Source: Pyxidicoccus sp. MSG2
GTDB lineage: Bacteria; Myxococcota; Myxococcia; Myxococcales; Myxococcaceae
Direction of reading: 5' to 3'
Assembly: GCF_026626705.1 (NCBI RefSeq)
Contig: NZ_JAPNKC010000001.1
Coordinates: 3,410,001 to 3,474,000 of the forward strand
DNA length: 64,000 nt
The position numbers and the translations under genes were made by a program. Below the pieces are notes generated by a model that worked only from the letters and a program-made list of their open reading frames with translations, had not been told where the DNA came from and did no database searches. Shown piece by piece: positions 38,377-47,167 of the stretch (within the stretch, counting starts at the first letter, position 1; each line of letters opens with the position of its first letter).

Positions 38377-40263
38377 ATGTCCTCAATCGACCCCACCGCG
38401 ATCAGCCGGCCACGCTCTCCGGACCTCATCAGCGGCTACCACCTCGAGAAGCTGGTCGGTAGCGGAGGCATGGGAGAGGTACACAAGGCCACCCAGCTCT
38501 CGCTGGGCCGCACGGTGGCCGTGAAGCTGCTCAACCCGGAGCTGGCGAAGGACCCGGCCTTCATCGCGCGCTTCCAGAAGGAAGCCGCCGCCCTGGCCAC
38601 GCTGAGCCACCCGCACATCGTCTCCATCGTCGACAAGGGCAAGACGGAGACCACCTATTACCTGGTGATGGAGTTCGTGGACGGCCCGTCGCTGCGCGAG
38701 CTGATCCGCGCGCCGGAGCTGGACGTCATGGGCGCGCTGCGGCGGATGCTCGAAATCTGCCGGGCCATCGAGTACGCGCACGGCCGCGGCGTCATCCACC
38801 GGGACTTGAAGCCGGAGAACATCCTGCTGGACCAGCAGGCCGGCGGCATCGCCAAGGTGTCGGACTTCGGGCTGGCCTCGTTCCTCGCGGATGCGAGCCC
38901 CTCCTCGCGCTACGCGCTCACGTCCACGCACGTGTCCATGGGCACGCTGTCGTACATGGCGCCCGAGCAGCGCGTGGACGCGAAGAACGCGGACGCGCGC
39001 GCGGACATCTTCTCGCTGGGCGTCATCCTCTACGAGTGGCTCACCGGCGAGGTGCCGCTGGGGACGTTCGACCCGCCGTCGCGGCGCAAGCCGGGGCTGG
39101 ACGCGCGGCTGGACAACATCGTCACCCGGTGCCTCAAGCCGGACCCGGACGACCGCTACCCGTCGGTGACGGCGCTCATCGCGGACCTGGAAGTGATGGT
39201 GCCCGGCAGCCTGCCGTCGCTCTTGCCGGTGAAGCAGACGCGCATGCAGCGCTTCCGCCAGGGCGTGCGCAAGGTGGTGCGCCGCGCGCGGCAGACGGCG
39301 GAGGTGCTGACGGTGCTCGCGGCGCTCGGCGTGCTGGGCGTCGCCTGGCTGCGCACCACCGAGCGGCCCGTGCAGCTGCAGCCGGGCGCGGCCCTCACCG
39401 GGGAGCTGGGGCCCCAGTCGCCGCGCACCGGGCCGGGGCGCCTGGAAACGGGCCAGGAGAAGCGCACGGTGTCGGTGGGTGACGGGCCGGACCCGCTGTC
39501 GCTGCTGGTGGCCGGCCGGGCGGTGGAGTTCGAGGAGAAGGCGCTTGTCTTCCCACCGGAGGACGGGCAGTCGCGCATGGGCCTCGCCCGGGTGGACGTG
39601 GTGGGGATGGACGGCGACATCGCCTCGCTCAGCGCCCGCGTGCGCGCCGAGACCCCGCCTCTCACGTGGGAGCGCCGCGCGCGCGCCGTGGCCTTCGGGC
39701 CCCCGCCGGACCCGGTGGCCACGCTGCTGCTGCTGGGCAGCAAGGGCCGCTATGTGGCGCTGGTCCACAACGGCGCCGGCGAACCGCTGCGGCTGGAGTG
39801 GGCGCTCGGTGAGCGCCGCGGCACCATGCTGGGCCTGGCCTCCCCCGAGGGCGAGGCGGCGCTGGAAATCAAGGTGGACGCCGACGGCATCCTCCAGGCG
39901 TACCTGGGCCGGGGCAAGGACCAGCGCGCCATCGCCGAGCCGCTCGACCTGGGGCCGGGATGGATGGAGCACTTCGGCGACGGGCCGGAGCGCGGCCCGG
40001 GCATGGCGGAGCGATCCTCCGGCGGGCCGGTGCCCGCGTTCGGCTGCATCGAGGGTACCTGCCGCGCCGAGGGGCTCACCTATATCGTGCGGCAGGCCCC
40101 TCCTCCGGGGACGACGGCCCCGGTGCCGCCCGTGCCCGTGGTGCGGACGGTGGCGGCCACCACGGTACCGGCCAAGGCGGTGCCGCCCAAGAAGGTGACG
40201 CCGCCCCCGCCGCCCAGGAAGCAGCCCGTCAAGGCGCCCCCCAAGGGCGGCAAGCGGCGGTAG
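38377..40263 (+). CDS. Transmembrane Ser/Thr protein kinase (PKN type)
   Basis: 628 aa. Kinase domain (about 22-285): Gly loop GSGGMGEVHKA (28-35), VAVKLL, catalytic HRDLKPENILL (from about 141), DFGLA (about 164) and APEQ (about 197). All catalytic residues look intact. One membrane helix near 308-328 (VLTVLAALGVLGVAWL) places the C-terminal 300 residues outside. That part has a beta domain (about 360-560) and a Pro/Lys-rich tail (KKVTPPPPPRKQPVK). Likely an envelope-signal receptor; ligand unknown. Confidence 0.93.
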   Translation: MSSIDPTAISRPRSPDLISGYHLEKLVGSGGMGEVHKATQLSLGRTVAVKLLNPELAKDPAFIARFQKEAAALATLSHPHIVSIVDKGKTETTYYLVMEFVDGPSLRELIRAPELDVMGALRRMLEICRAIEYAHGRGVIHRDLKPENILLDQQAGGIAKVSDFGLASFLADASPSSRYALTSTHVSMGTLSYMAPEQRVDAKNADARADIFSLGVILYEWLTGEVPLGTFDPPSRRKPGLDARLDNIVTRCLKPDPDDRYPSVTALIADLEVMVPGSLPSLLPVKQTRMQRFRQGVRKVVRRARQTAEVLTVLAALGVLGVAWLRTTERPVQLQPGAALTGELGPQSPRTGPGRLETGQEKRTVSVGDGPDPLSLLVAGRAVEFEEKALVFPPEDGQSRMGLARVDVVGMDGDIASLSARVRAETPPLTWERRARAVAFGPPPDPVATLLLLGSKGRYVALVHNGAGEPLRLEWALGERRGTMLGLASPEGEAALEIKVDADGILQAYLGRGKDQRAIAEPLDLGPGWMEHFGDGPERGPGMAERSSGGPVPAFGCIEGTCRAEGLTYIVRQAPPPGTTAPVPPVPVVRTVAATTVPAKAVPPKKVTPPPPPRKQPVKAPPKGGKRR

Positions 40264-40348
40264 CCGGCCCTTAACGCTCGCAACGGACATCCCAGCGCAG
40301 GGGAATATGGCCTCCCACGAGGGATTGCATTATCCCTCCGGCCCTCCT

Positions 40349-43300
40349 ATGCGCACCTTCCGAAGCGGTCTCGCCGCGCTCGCAGTCCTCGCAACCCTGA
40401 CGGGTTGCCCCCGCGCCTCCTCTTCCGTCACGCCGCACGTCCTCGAGTCCGCCGCCGAGCGGGCCCAGAAGGGCACCGACGAGGCGCGCACGCTCGCGCT
40501 CGCGGGCTTCCACGCGTACCTGGTGGCGGGTGACACCGCGCTGGCGCAGCAGCGCTTCGACGCGGCCGTGGCGAAGGACGCGGGAGACGCGTACGCACTG
40601 GCCGGGCAGCACCTCATGGCCCGGCGCGCGGGACGCACGGACCGGGCGCTGACGGCCGCGCTGGAACTGGCGGCGCGCTCGCCCCAACACCCGCTGGCGG
40701 TGTTCGCCGCGCGCTACGTGCTGGACTCGGTGGGCACGTCGAAGGCGCTGGACGACGACATCCTCCAGGGCGTGGACCGGGCGCTGGCGGCGGGCGCGGC
40801 GGGCGAGGCCGCGTTCCTCTTGCGCGGCGCGCGCCTGTCCGTGCAGGTGGTGCGGGGCGACGCGAAGGCGCGGGACGCGGCGCTGCGCGAACTGGGCGGC
40901 GTGGGCGAGGCATCCCTCGTGGGCCCCTTCTCCCCCTTCCACGTGCTGTCGTGGGAGGAAGAAGACCCGGTGCGCAAGACGGGCTCACTGGCGGGGCCCT
41001 TCACCGGTGCCTTCGGTCCGCTCACCCCGCGCACGCTGCGCGCGCCGGACGGGCGGCTGGACCTGGGCGGCGAGCCGGGCGAGGGCGACCTGTACCTGAT
41101 GGCCTTCGACGCGGAAGTCACGGAGCCGGGCGCGTACGTGGTGCGCTCGGTGAGCGGCACGTCGCACCAGGTGCTGCTGGACGGGACGCCGCTGCTGGAG
41201 CGCCGGGGCTGGCAGCGCGCCGCCTCCACCGTCACCGCGCGCACGGTGGACCTGCCCGCGGGCAAGCACCGCTTCCTCGTCCGCCAGCTCAAGGCCGGCA
41301 CCTCCGGCGTGCTCACCTTCTCCCTGCTGCGCGTGGACGGGCGTCCCTCCGGCGTGCGCTTCACCGCCGCCACCGGGCCCGCGCCCCAGCCGTGGGGCCA
41401 GGGGCCGGAAGCCTCCGACGAGACGCCGGGTGTCTACCCCACGGCGGAGTCGCTGAAGGCGGCGCTGGAGGGAGAGGCGGGAGGCCTGCTCGCCACCGTG
41501 CTCGCGGTGCGCGACGGCATGGGGCGGGACGCGGACGGCTCGCGGCGGCTGATGGCGGCGTTGGAGGCCAACACGCCGGCCCTGCTGGCGCTGCGCGCGG
41601 AGCTGTCCGCCGTGGACCGCACCGTGCCCACCAAGGTGGCGCGCGGCCGGTCCACGCGGGATTTGGAGGCGGTGCTGGCGAAGGACGCGGGCAACGTGTC
41701 CGCGCTGCTGGTGCGCGCGGACCTCTTCCTGGATGACGGCCAGCCGGCCGCGGCGATGGAGACGCTGAAGGCGGTGGACGCGACGAAGGGCCCGCCCCCG
41801 TACCTCGTGTCGCTGACACGGGCGCGCGCGGCGCTGGCGCTGGAAGTGGAGTCGCTGGCGGAGGAGTCGCTGCAGGCCGCGCTGGATGCGCAGCCGGGCC
41901 TGTGCGAAGCGCTGGGCCTCCAGTACAGCCTGGCGCGCCGGCGCGACGCGGTGGAGCGCGGGGACACGCTGGTGGAGGCGCAGCGCGGCTGCCCCGGCAT
42001 GGTGGTGCGGCAGGCGGAGCACGCGCGCACCCGGGGCGACATGGAGGCCGCGGCGAAGCTGTACGTGGACCTGCTGGCCAGGGACCCGGCCAGCGTGAGC
42101 ACCGGCACCTCGCTGGCCAACCTCTACGTGGCCCTGCGCCGCTACGACGACGCCACGGCGGTGCTGCGCGAGCTGGCGAAGGTGTGGCCGCGCAACGCGG
42201 ACCTGGTGAAGCGCATGGCGGACGTGCGCGAGTACGCGGGCCAGCCGGCCGACGCGCTGGCGCTGCGTGAGAAGGCGCTGGCCATGGAGGGGGATGACCT
42301 GTCCCTGCGCCGCGCGGTGGAGCGCGCGAAGACGGGCCGCGAGGTGTTGCAGGACCAGGCCATCGACGGGCGGGAGGCCATCCGCGCGTACGAGGCGGAG
42401 CCCATCTCCAGCGGCAGCGTGTCGGCCTTCGTGCTGGACGCGGCGGCGGTGCGCGTCTACCCGGACGGCAGCATCGTCAACCGCATCCACACGGTGCAGA
42501 AGGCGCTGGAGCAGTCCGGCATACAGGACATCGCCGAAGTCACGGTGCCGCGCGGCGCGCAGGTGCTGGCGCTGCGCACGCTGAAGGCGGACGGCCGCGT
42601 CCTGGAGCCGGAGAACATCGAGGGCAAGGACACGGTGAGCCTGCCGGGCGTGCAGGTGGGTGACTACATCGAGGTGGAGTACCTGCTGGCCGAGGGGCCT
42701 CGTGGCCCCGCGCAGCCGGGCTTCACCGCGTCCGCGTTCTACTTCCAGATTGCCAACCAGCCGAACGCGTGGACGACGTACACCGTCGTGGCCCCCAAGG
42801 GCATCGGCATGAAGGTGGACGCGCACGGGATGAAGGCGCCCGCTCCGAAGGTGGAGGGCGACGTGGAGGTCTTCCACTACGAGGCGCGCCGGGTGCCGCC
42901 GTTCATCGCCGAGCCGGATTCGCCGCCGTCCTCCAACGAGTACCTGCCCTTCGTGCTGGTGGGCGCCGGGGCCACGGGCAACGACGGGCTGGTGCGCGTC
43001 TACGGCGACGTGTTCCAGGACCGGTGGACGCGCACGGCGGAGGTGGAGGCCTTCGCGCGCAAGGCGGCCGAGGGCAAGCAGGGACTGGAGGCGGTGAAGG
43101 CGCTGCACGCGGCGGCGATGCAGCGCTTCTCCGGGCGGGACTCGGGGCTGGGCCAGTCCGCGTCGTCCACGGTGGCGCAGGACCGGGGCAGCCGGCTGAT
43201 GGTGATGAAGGCCGGGCTGGACGTGCTGGGGATTCCGGCGCGGGTGGTGGCCATCCGCACCTTCAACACGGACCCGGCGCCGTACCTCTTCCCGCAGGAC

Positions 43301-44128
43301 AGCCTCCTGCCGTTCGCCGCGCTCCGCGTGGACTTGCCGGGCAGCGAGCCGGTGTGGGTGGACACGTCGGTGCGCTTCGGCCCCTTCGGCGAGCTGCCGG
43401 AGGCGGCCATGGGCGGGCGCGAGGCGTACCTGCTGCCGGAGCCCGGCAAGCCGCTGGAGAAGGTGGAGACGCCGCCCATGAAGGAGGCGCCCGGCAAGGA
43501 GGTGCGGCTGAGCCTGAAGCTGGCCGCGGACGGGCAGCTCACCGGCAAGGGCGAGGAGGTCTATTCCGGGTTCGAGGCCGCGCAGATTGCCGAGGCCTTC
43601 AGCCAGCTGTCGGCGGAGAGCCGCAACCAGGCGCTCCAGGGCGCGGTGGCGCGGTACTTCGGCGGGGCGTCGCTGTCCGGCGTGAAGCTGGAGCACGAGG
43701 AGCAGGTGGGCGCGCCCTTCGTGCTGCACTACGAGTTCACCGTGCCGCGCTTCGGCCGGCAGGAGGGTGACAAGCGGATGGCGCTGGGCCCCCTCACCTT
43801 CCCCGCGCAGCTCGGCCGCCGCTACGTGCAGCTGAGCACGCGCAGCACGCCGCTCTTCATCGACAACACCGAGGCCAGCCGCACGCAGGTGGCGCTGGAG
43901 CTGCCGGGCGGCTGGAAGCTGACGGACCCGCAGGCGTCGCTCAACGTGGACAGCCCCTTCGGCAGGTTCAGCCGCGCGGAGAAGCAGGAGGGCAACACCC
44001 TCACCATCAACGAGTCGCTGCGGGTGCCTCGCACCCGCGTCGCGCCGAAGCAGTACGAGCAGTTCTCCGGCTTCACCGGCGACGTGGACCTCATCCAGAC
44101 GCGCGAGCTGGTGCTGGTGAAGCAGTAG
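40349..44128 (+). CDS. TPR-DUF3857-transglutaminase-like lipoprotein
   Basis: 1259 aa from ATG 40349, chosen for its lipoprotein signal (LAALAVLATLTGCPRA); an earlier in-frame ATG at 40307 adds 14 residues. The N-terminal half is helical TPR-like (about 40-220 and 425-690) around a beta-sandwich (about 220-350, GAYVVRSVSGTSHQVLLDG). A DUF3857 domain follows (about 700-880, VRVYPDGSIVNRIHTVQKAL), then a transglutaminase-like core (about 900-1020) and a C-terminal beta domain. The core lacks the catalytic residues: the usual GDCKDK reads QDRGSR and the FNH His is absent (LLPFAALRVD), though WVDTS is kept. It is probably a non-catalytic envelope scaffold. Confidence 0.85.
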   Translation: MRTFRSGLAALAVLATLTGCPRASSSVTPHVLESAAERAQKGTDEARTLALAGFHAYLVAGDTALAQQRFDAAVAKDAGDAYALAGQHLMARRAGRTDRALTAALELAARSPQHPLAVFAARYVLDSVGTSKALDDDILQGVDRALAAGAAGEAAFLLRGARLSVQVVRGDAKARDAALRELGGVGEASLVGPFSPFHVLSWEEEDPVRKTGSLAGPFTGAFGPLTPRTLRAPDGRLDLGGEPGEGDLYLMAFDAEVTEPGAYVVRSVSGTSHQVLLDGTPLLERRGWQRAASTVTARTVDLPAGKHRFLVRQLKAGTSGVLTFSLLRVDGRPSGVRFTAATGPAPQPWGQGPEASDETPGVYPTAESLKAALEGEAGGLLATVLAVRDGMGRDADGSRRLMAALEANTPALLALRAELSAVDRTVPTKVARGRSTRDLEAVLAKDAGNVSALLVRADLFLDDGQPAAAMETLKAVDATKGPPPYLVSLTRARAALALEVESLAEESLQAALDAQPGLCEALGLQYSLARRRDAVERGDTLVEAQRGCPGMVVRQAEHARTRGDMEAAAKLYVDLLARDPASVSTGTSLANLYVALRRYDDATAVLRELAKVWPRNADLVKRMADVREYAGQPADALALREKALAMEGDDLSLRRAVERAKTGREVLQDQAIDGREAIRAYEAEPISSGSVSAFVLDAAAVRVYPDGSIVNRIHTVQKALEQSGIQDIAEVTVPRGAQVLALRTLKADGRVLEPENIEGKDTVSLPGVQVGDYIEVEYLLAEGPRGPAQPGFTASAFYFQIANQPNAWTTYTVVAPKGIGMKVDAHGMKAPAPKVEGDVEVFHYEARRVPPFIAEPDSPPSSNEYLPFVLVGAGATGNDGLVRVYGDVFQDRWTRTAEVEAFARKAAEGKQGLEAVKALHAAAMQRFSGRDSGLGQSASSTVAQDRGSRLMVMKAGLDVLGIPARVVAIRTFNTDPAPYLFPQDSLLPFAALRVDLPGSEPVWVDTSVRFGPFGELPEAAMGGREAYLLPEPGKPLEKVETPPMKEAPGKEVRLSLKLAADGQLTGKGEEVYSGFEAAQIAEAFSQLSAESRNQALQGAVARYFGGASLSGVKLEHEEQVGAPFVLHYEFTVPRFGRQEGDKRMALGPLTFPAQLGRRYVQLSTRSTPLFIDNTEASRTQVALELPGGWKLTDPQASLNVDSPFGRFSRAEKQEGNTLTINESLRVPRTRVAPKQYEQFSGFTGDVDLIQTRELVLVKQ

Positions 44129-44141
44129 AAGAAGGAGGTGA

Positions 44142-45106
44142 CTAGCCTTCCGACGTCGGGGGACGTGCCGGGGCCACCACCGCCACGGCCGCCTCCGGGC
44201 TGGCGGGCTCCGGGACGACGGACGCCACCGTCACCCGGGCCCCCGCCTCCTCCAGGAGGGACGCGACGGCCGCGTGCCCCTCGGCGCGGGCCACGTCCAC
44301 GGGCTTCTGCCCCAGGTCATTCGTGGCGAGCGGATTCGCCCCCGCGGCCAGCAGCGCGGACACCAGGTCCTCCAGGCCGCGCAGCGCCGCCAGGTGCAGC
44401 GGGGTGAACTCCAGCGGCCCCGGGCATGAGGGCTGGCGCCGTGGGCCACCAGCAGCGACGCCAGCGCGGTGCGCTTGTAGGCCAGCGCCAGCATCAGCGG
44501 CGTCTGCCCCAGGCAGTCCAGCGCATCCACCGCGCAGCCCAGCTCCAGCAGCCGCCGCGCCACCTCGACCGAGCCGGAGCGGGCGGCCACCTCGTGCAGT
44601 CCCGTGAGGTCCCGCTCGTCCACCGCGTCCCAGGCGGCGCCCTTCTCCAGCAGCACCTCCAGCGCGGCGAGCTGCCCGGCGCCGCAGGCGAAGTGCAGGC
44701 CGGTGGCACCCGGCCGGGCCGGCACCTTGTCCGAGGTGGCCCGCCTCGCCCGCTGATTCACGTCCACCCCCAGCTCCAGGAAGCGCCGCACCAATTCCGT
44801 GTGGCCGTGCAGCGCCGCCACGTGCAACGCGCTCTGCCCCCAGCCGTCGACGCCCGCCGGGTCCACCCCGCGCGCCAGCAGCAACTCGACGATGTCGCGA
44901 CTGCCCTGGGACGCGGCGGCCTGGAGCGGGCCGCGCACGGACTCGCGGGCGGCCGTGAGCGCCTCCGGCTTCCTGCGAAGGAGCGCCTCCACCCGCGCGG
45001 CATTCCCCTGCCGGATGGCGGCCACCAGGTCCCCGCGCGAACGGAGGACGCGGCGAACGAGCAGCGAGAGGACCACCAGGCCCACCACGGCGGCGACAAG
45101 GTACAT
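44142..45106 (-). pseudogene. Ankyrin-repeat membrane protein with a one-base frameshift
   Basis: Starts at ATG 45106 with a membrane anchor (LVAAVVGLVVLSLLVRRVL). Ankyrin repeats follow in one frame until about 44425 (GQSALHVAALHGHTELVRRF; TGLHEVAARSGSVEVARRLL; GQTPLMLALAYKRTALASLL), then continue in another frame to 44142 (FTPLHLAALRGLEDLVSALL; LGQKPVDVARAEGHAAVASL). The frames meet at CCCC 44418-44421 (GGGG on the coding strand): one extra base there restores one 321-residue protein with about seven repeats. Either a real frameshift, a phase-variable tract or an assembly error. Confidence 0.8.
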
Positions 45107-45275
45107 GCCGGGAGTTTCTTATGATTTCCCCGACTTGCAACAGTAGGCAGGCGACACTTCGGGTTCCGCCTGAATAGAAGCGTCCGGCGGCCGTCTCTTG
45201 TTTCAGACCAGGGACCGGGGTTTCCCCCTCACCCCCTGGCGCGGAGAATGTTCCGCACCCAACGGAGATGACGTC

Positions 45276-46301
45276 ATGACTCCTCGATTCTGGGTCTGCC
45301 TGGTGGCCGTGCTGGCGGCGCCGATGGTGTACGGGCAGACGGCTCCGGTTCCCGCGCAGGACCCCGACGATTCCCGCTACGCGTCCGACGAGGGCGACTA
45401 CGACGACGGCGCGCCGGAGGAGGACGACATCCCCACCGCGCCCACCGCCCCTCCCGAAATGCCCGATGAGCGGCCCTCGGCCCGGCCCTATGCGGGCGCG
45501 GTGTGGGCCTCCGGCCACTGGGACTGGGATGGCAACGAGTGGCGCTACGTCAACGGCTCGTGGGTGGCCGCGATGCCGGGCTACCGGTTCATCAACGGCT
45601 ACTGGGAGCAGGACAGCCAGGGCTGGCGCTGGGTGTCCGGGGGCTGGGCGCGGCCGGACTCGAACATGGTGGAGATTCCCGTCGAGCCCTCCGGCGAAGC
45701 GCTGACCACCACCCAGGCGCCGCCCGCGCCCCAGATGGAGGAGCCGCCGCCGGCGCCCGCCGAGAACCTCACGTGGACGCCGGGCTACTGGTACTGGGAG
45801 GGTGACAACTGGGAGTGGGTGGCGGGAATGTGGGTGGAGCCGCCCCGCGCCGGCCTGGTCTACGTCTCGCCCCGCTGGGTCCCCCGGGGCCCGTCCTGGT
45901 ATTTCTCGTGGGGCGGCTGGGCCGTCCGCGGCTCGGTCCGGGTGACGGTCCCCGTCTACCCCTACGTGAGCGTCCGCACGAGCTGGGGTTCCCCCCACGG
46001 CTACCGCTACACGTGGCACCGCTACCCGGCGTACCACCACGGCTACCGGGTGCGTGACTACGGCTACCGGAGCCGCAACTACGTCTACCGGAACCGGGAC
46101 CATGGCTACCGGAGCCACGACAGCGGCTACCGGAGCCGGGACTATGGCTACCGGAGCCACGACAGCAGCTACCGGAGCCACGACAACGGCTCCCGGAGCC
46201 GGGGCTCCAGCCGCTGGGGCGAGTCCCGCTCACACGGCTCGAACAGCCACTCCGCGTCTCCCGGTGGCAACTCGCGCGGCCGCGGCCACGGCCGCCACTG
46301 A
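45276..46301 (+). CDS. Exported WXXGXW (YXWGXW)-repeat protein with RS/H/D-rich tail
   Basis: 341 aa. GGAG precedes ATG 45276. Signal peptide FWVCLVAVLAAPMVYGQ, then an acidic segment (PDDSRYASDEGDYDDG), then WXXGXW-type repeats (ASGHWDWDGNEWRYVNGSW; INGYWEQDSQGWRWVSGGW; TPGYWYWEGDNWEWVAGMW), a beta-rich Trp repeat found in exported proteins of proteobacteria. The C-terminal 90 residues are a heptad repeat (GYRSHDS/GYRSRDY) ending HGRGH-type basic sequence, encoded by a 21-bp DNA repeat. Probably secreted or cell-surface; no enzymatic motif. Confidence 0.85.
   Translation: MTPRFWVCLVAVLAAPMVYGQTAPVPAQDPDDSRYASDEGDYDDGAPEEDDIPTAPTAPPEMPDERPSARPYAGAVWASGHWDWDGNEWRYVNGSWVAAMPGYRFINGYWEQDSQGWRWVSGGWARPDSNMVEIPVEPSGEALTTTQAPPAPQMEEPPPAPAENLTWTPGYWYWEGDNWEWVAGMWVEPPRAGLVYVSPRWVPRGPSWYFSWGGWAVRGSVRVTVPVYPYVSVRTSWGSPHGYRYTWHRYPAYHHGYRVRDYGYRSRNYVYRNRDHGYRSHDSGYRSRDYGYRSHDSSYRSHDNGSRSRGSSRWGESRSHGSNSHSASPGGNSRGRGHGRH
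46041..46208 (+). repeat. Eight tandem 21-bp coding repeats
   Basis: Eight units of 21 bp, consensus GGCTACCGGAGCCACGAC plus AGC/TAC, start at 46041, 46062, 46083, 46104, 46125, 46146, 46167 and 46188. Each encodes one heptapeptide of the GYRSHDS type. Units 4 and 6 are identical, so slippage could change copy number without breaking the frame. Confidence 0.92.
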
Positions 46302-46362
46302 GCGAGGGCCGGCCGCTCACACCGGGGGTGGCAGGTCTTCTCCCGGGAGTCGCTCAGCACCG

Positions 46363-46397
46363 AACGGGCCCTGACACCGCACGTGTCGGGGCCCGTT
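46363..46397. terminator. Bidirectional hairpin between convergent genes
   Basis: AACGGGCCCTGACAC (46363-46377) pairs with GTGTCGGGGCCCGTT (46383-46397) with one wobble pair and a 5-base loop, then GTCGTTTCC. It lies between the WXXGXW gene and the TetR gene. Confidence 0.8.
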
Positions 46398-46415
46398 GTC
46401 GTTTCCGCACCCGCC

Positions 46416-47045
46416 TCACGCCGGCATCAGCGTCCGGGCCACGTGCTGGACGTAGTCGGCGCGGGCGCGGCTCGAGCTCAGCGTCTCCGGGCTGGCGATG
46501 GCGAGGTGCAGGAGGCCCACGTACGTGGAATACGCCTGCAGGGCCCAGTTGCGCGCCTCGCGGGCCGGCAGGCCGAGCGCCCGGTACAGCTTCACCAGGT
46601 AGTCGATGCGCCGCTGCGACACCCGCGCGAGGACCGGCTGGATGCGCGGGTCCGCGGCGGCACCCGCGACGATGGCGACCTCAATCCTCCCGTGCGGCCC
46701 CGGCTCGAACGTCAGCGTCAGCAACTGGCGCAGTCGCTCCCTGGGCTCCGGCAGGGACTCCAGCCGCTGGATGGTGTCCGTGGTCGCCAGTTGTTCCCAG
46801 CGCGCGAGCGCGGCCTGGAGCACGTCCGCGCGGTCCTTGAAGTGCCAGTAGAAGCCGCCCTTCGTCACGCCCAGGCCACGGGCCAGCCGCTCCACCGACA
46901 GGGCCTCCACGCCGTCCGCGAGGCTCCAGAGGGCGGCATCCGCCCAGTCTTCCGCTGACAGCCCCGGTCCCCGTTGCCGCTTGCGGATGTCCTCGAGGCT
47001 CCGGAAGGGCGTGGGCTCCGGCGGGCGGGAAGTAGTGCGTCTCAT
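46416..47045 (-). CDS. TetR-family transcriptional regulator
   Basis: 209 aa. The N-terminal HTH (about 48-75: LSVERLARGLGVTKGGFYWH then FKDRADVL) is a textbook TetR DNA-binding domain. The C-terminal ligand/dimer part is typical in length (YVGLLHLAIASPETLSSSRA). It is divergent from the DUF2867 gene; the 122-bp intergenic region contains two perfect palindromes that are almost certainly its operator, so it probably represses both itself and that gene. Confidence 0.92.
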   Translation of the reverse strand: MRRTTSRPPEPTPFRSLEDIRKRQRGPGLSAEDWADAALWSLADGVEALSVERLARGLGVTKGGFYWHFKDRADVLQAALARWEQLATTDTIQRLESLPEPRERLRQLLTLTFEPGPHGRIEVAIVAGAAADPRIQPVLARVSQRRIDYLVKLYRALGLPAREARNWALQAYSTYVGLLHLAIASPETLSSSRARADYVQHVARTLMPA

Positions 47046-47110
47046 CGTTGACCCCAGTCTGGCGGCCCTCTTCCCCGGCGTCCAGGGCGCGCCCTCGGAG
47101 GCTCCGCTCT

Positions 47111-47146
47111 ATACGGTACCGTATCGGAATACGGTACCGTATCCGA
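47111..47146. promoter_or_regulatory. Twin palindromic operator
   Basis: An 18-bp unit, ATACGGTACCGTATCGGA, occurs twice in tandem (47111-47128 and 47129-47146, last copy CCGA). Each contains the perfect 14-bp palindrome ATACGGTACCGTAT (47111-47124 and 47129-47142), centres 18 bp apart. It lies 25 bp before the DUF2867 start and 65 bp before the tetR start. Confidence 0.88.
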
Positions 47147-47167
47147 GGACAGGCACGGAGGCCGCAC

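Noticed and set aside
40985-43729. An open frame of 914 codons antisense to the DUF3857 gene
   Set aside because: His/Arg/Gln-rich composition without domains; the plus strand has clear family motifs.
46041-46208. Tandem repeat considered as a CRISPR array
   Set aside because: Units are contiguous 21 bp with no spacers and stay in frame inside a coding sequence; no cas genes nearby.
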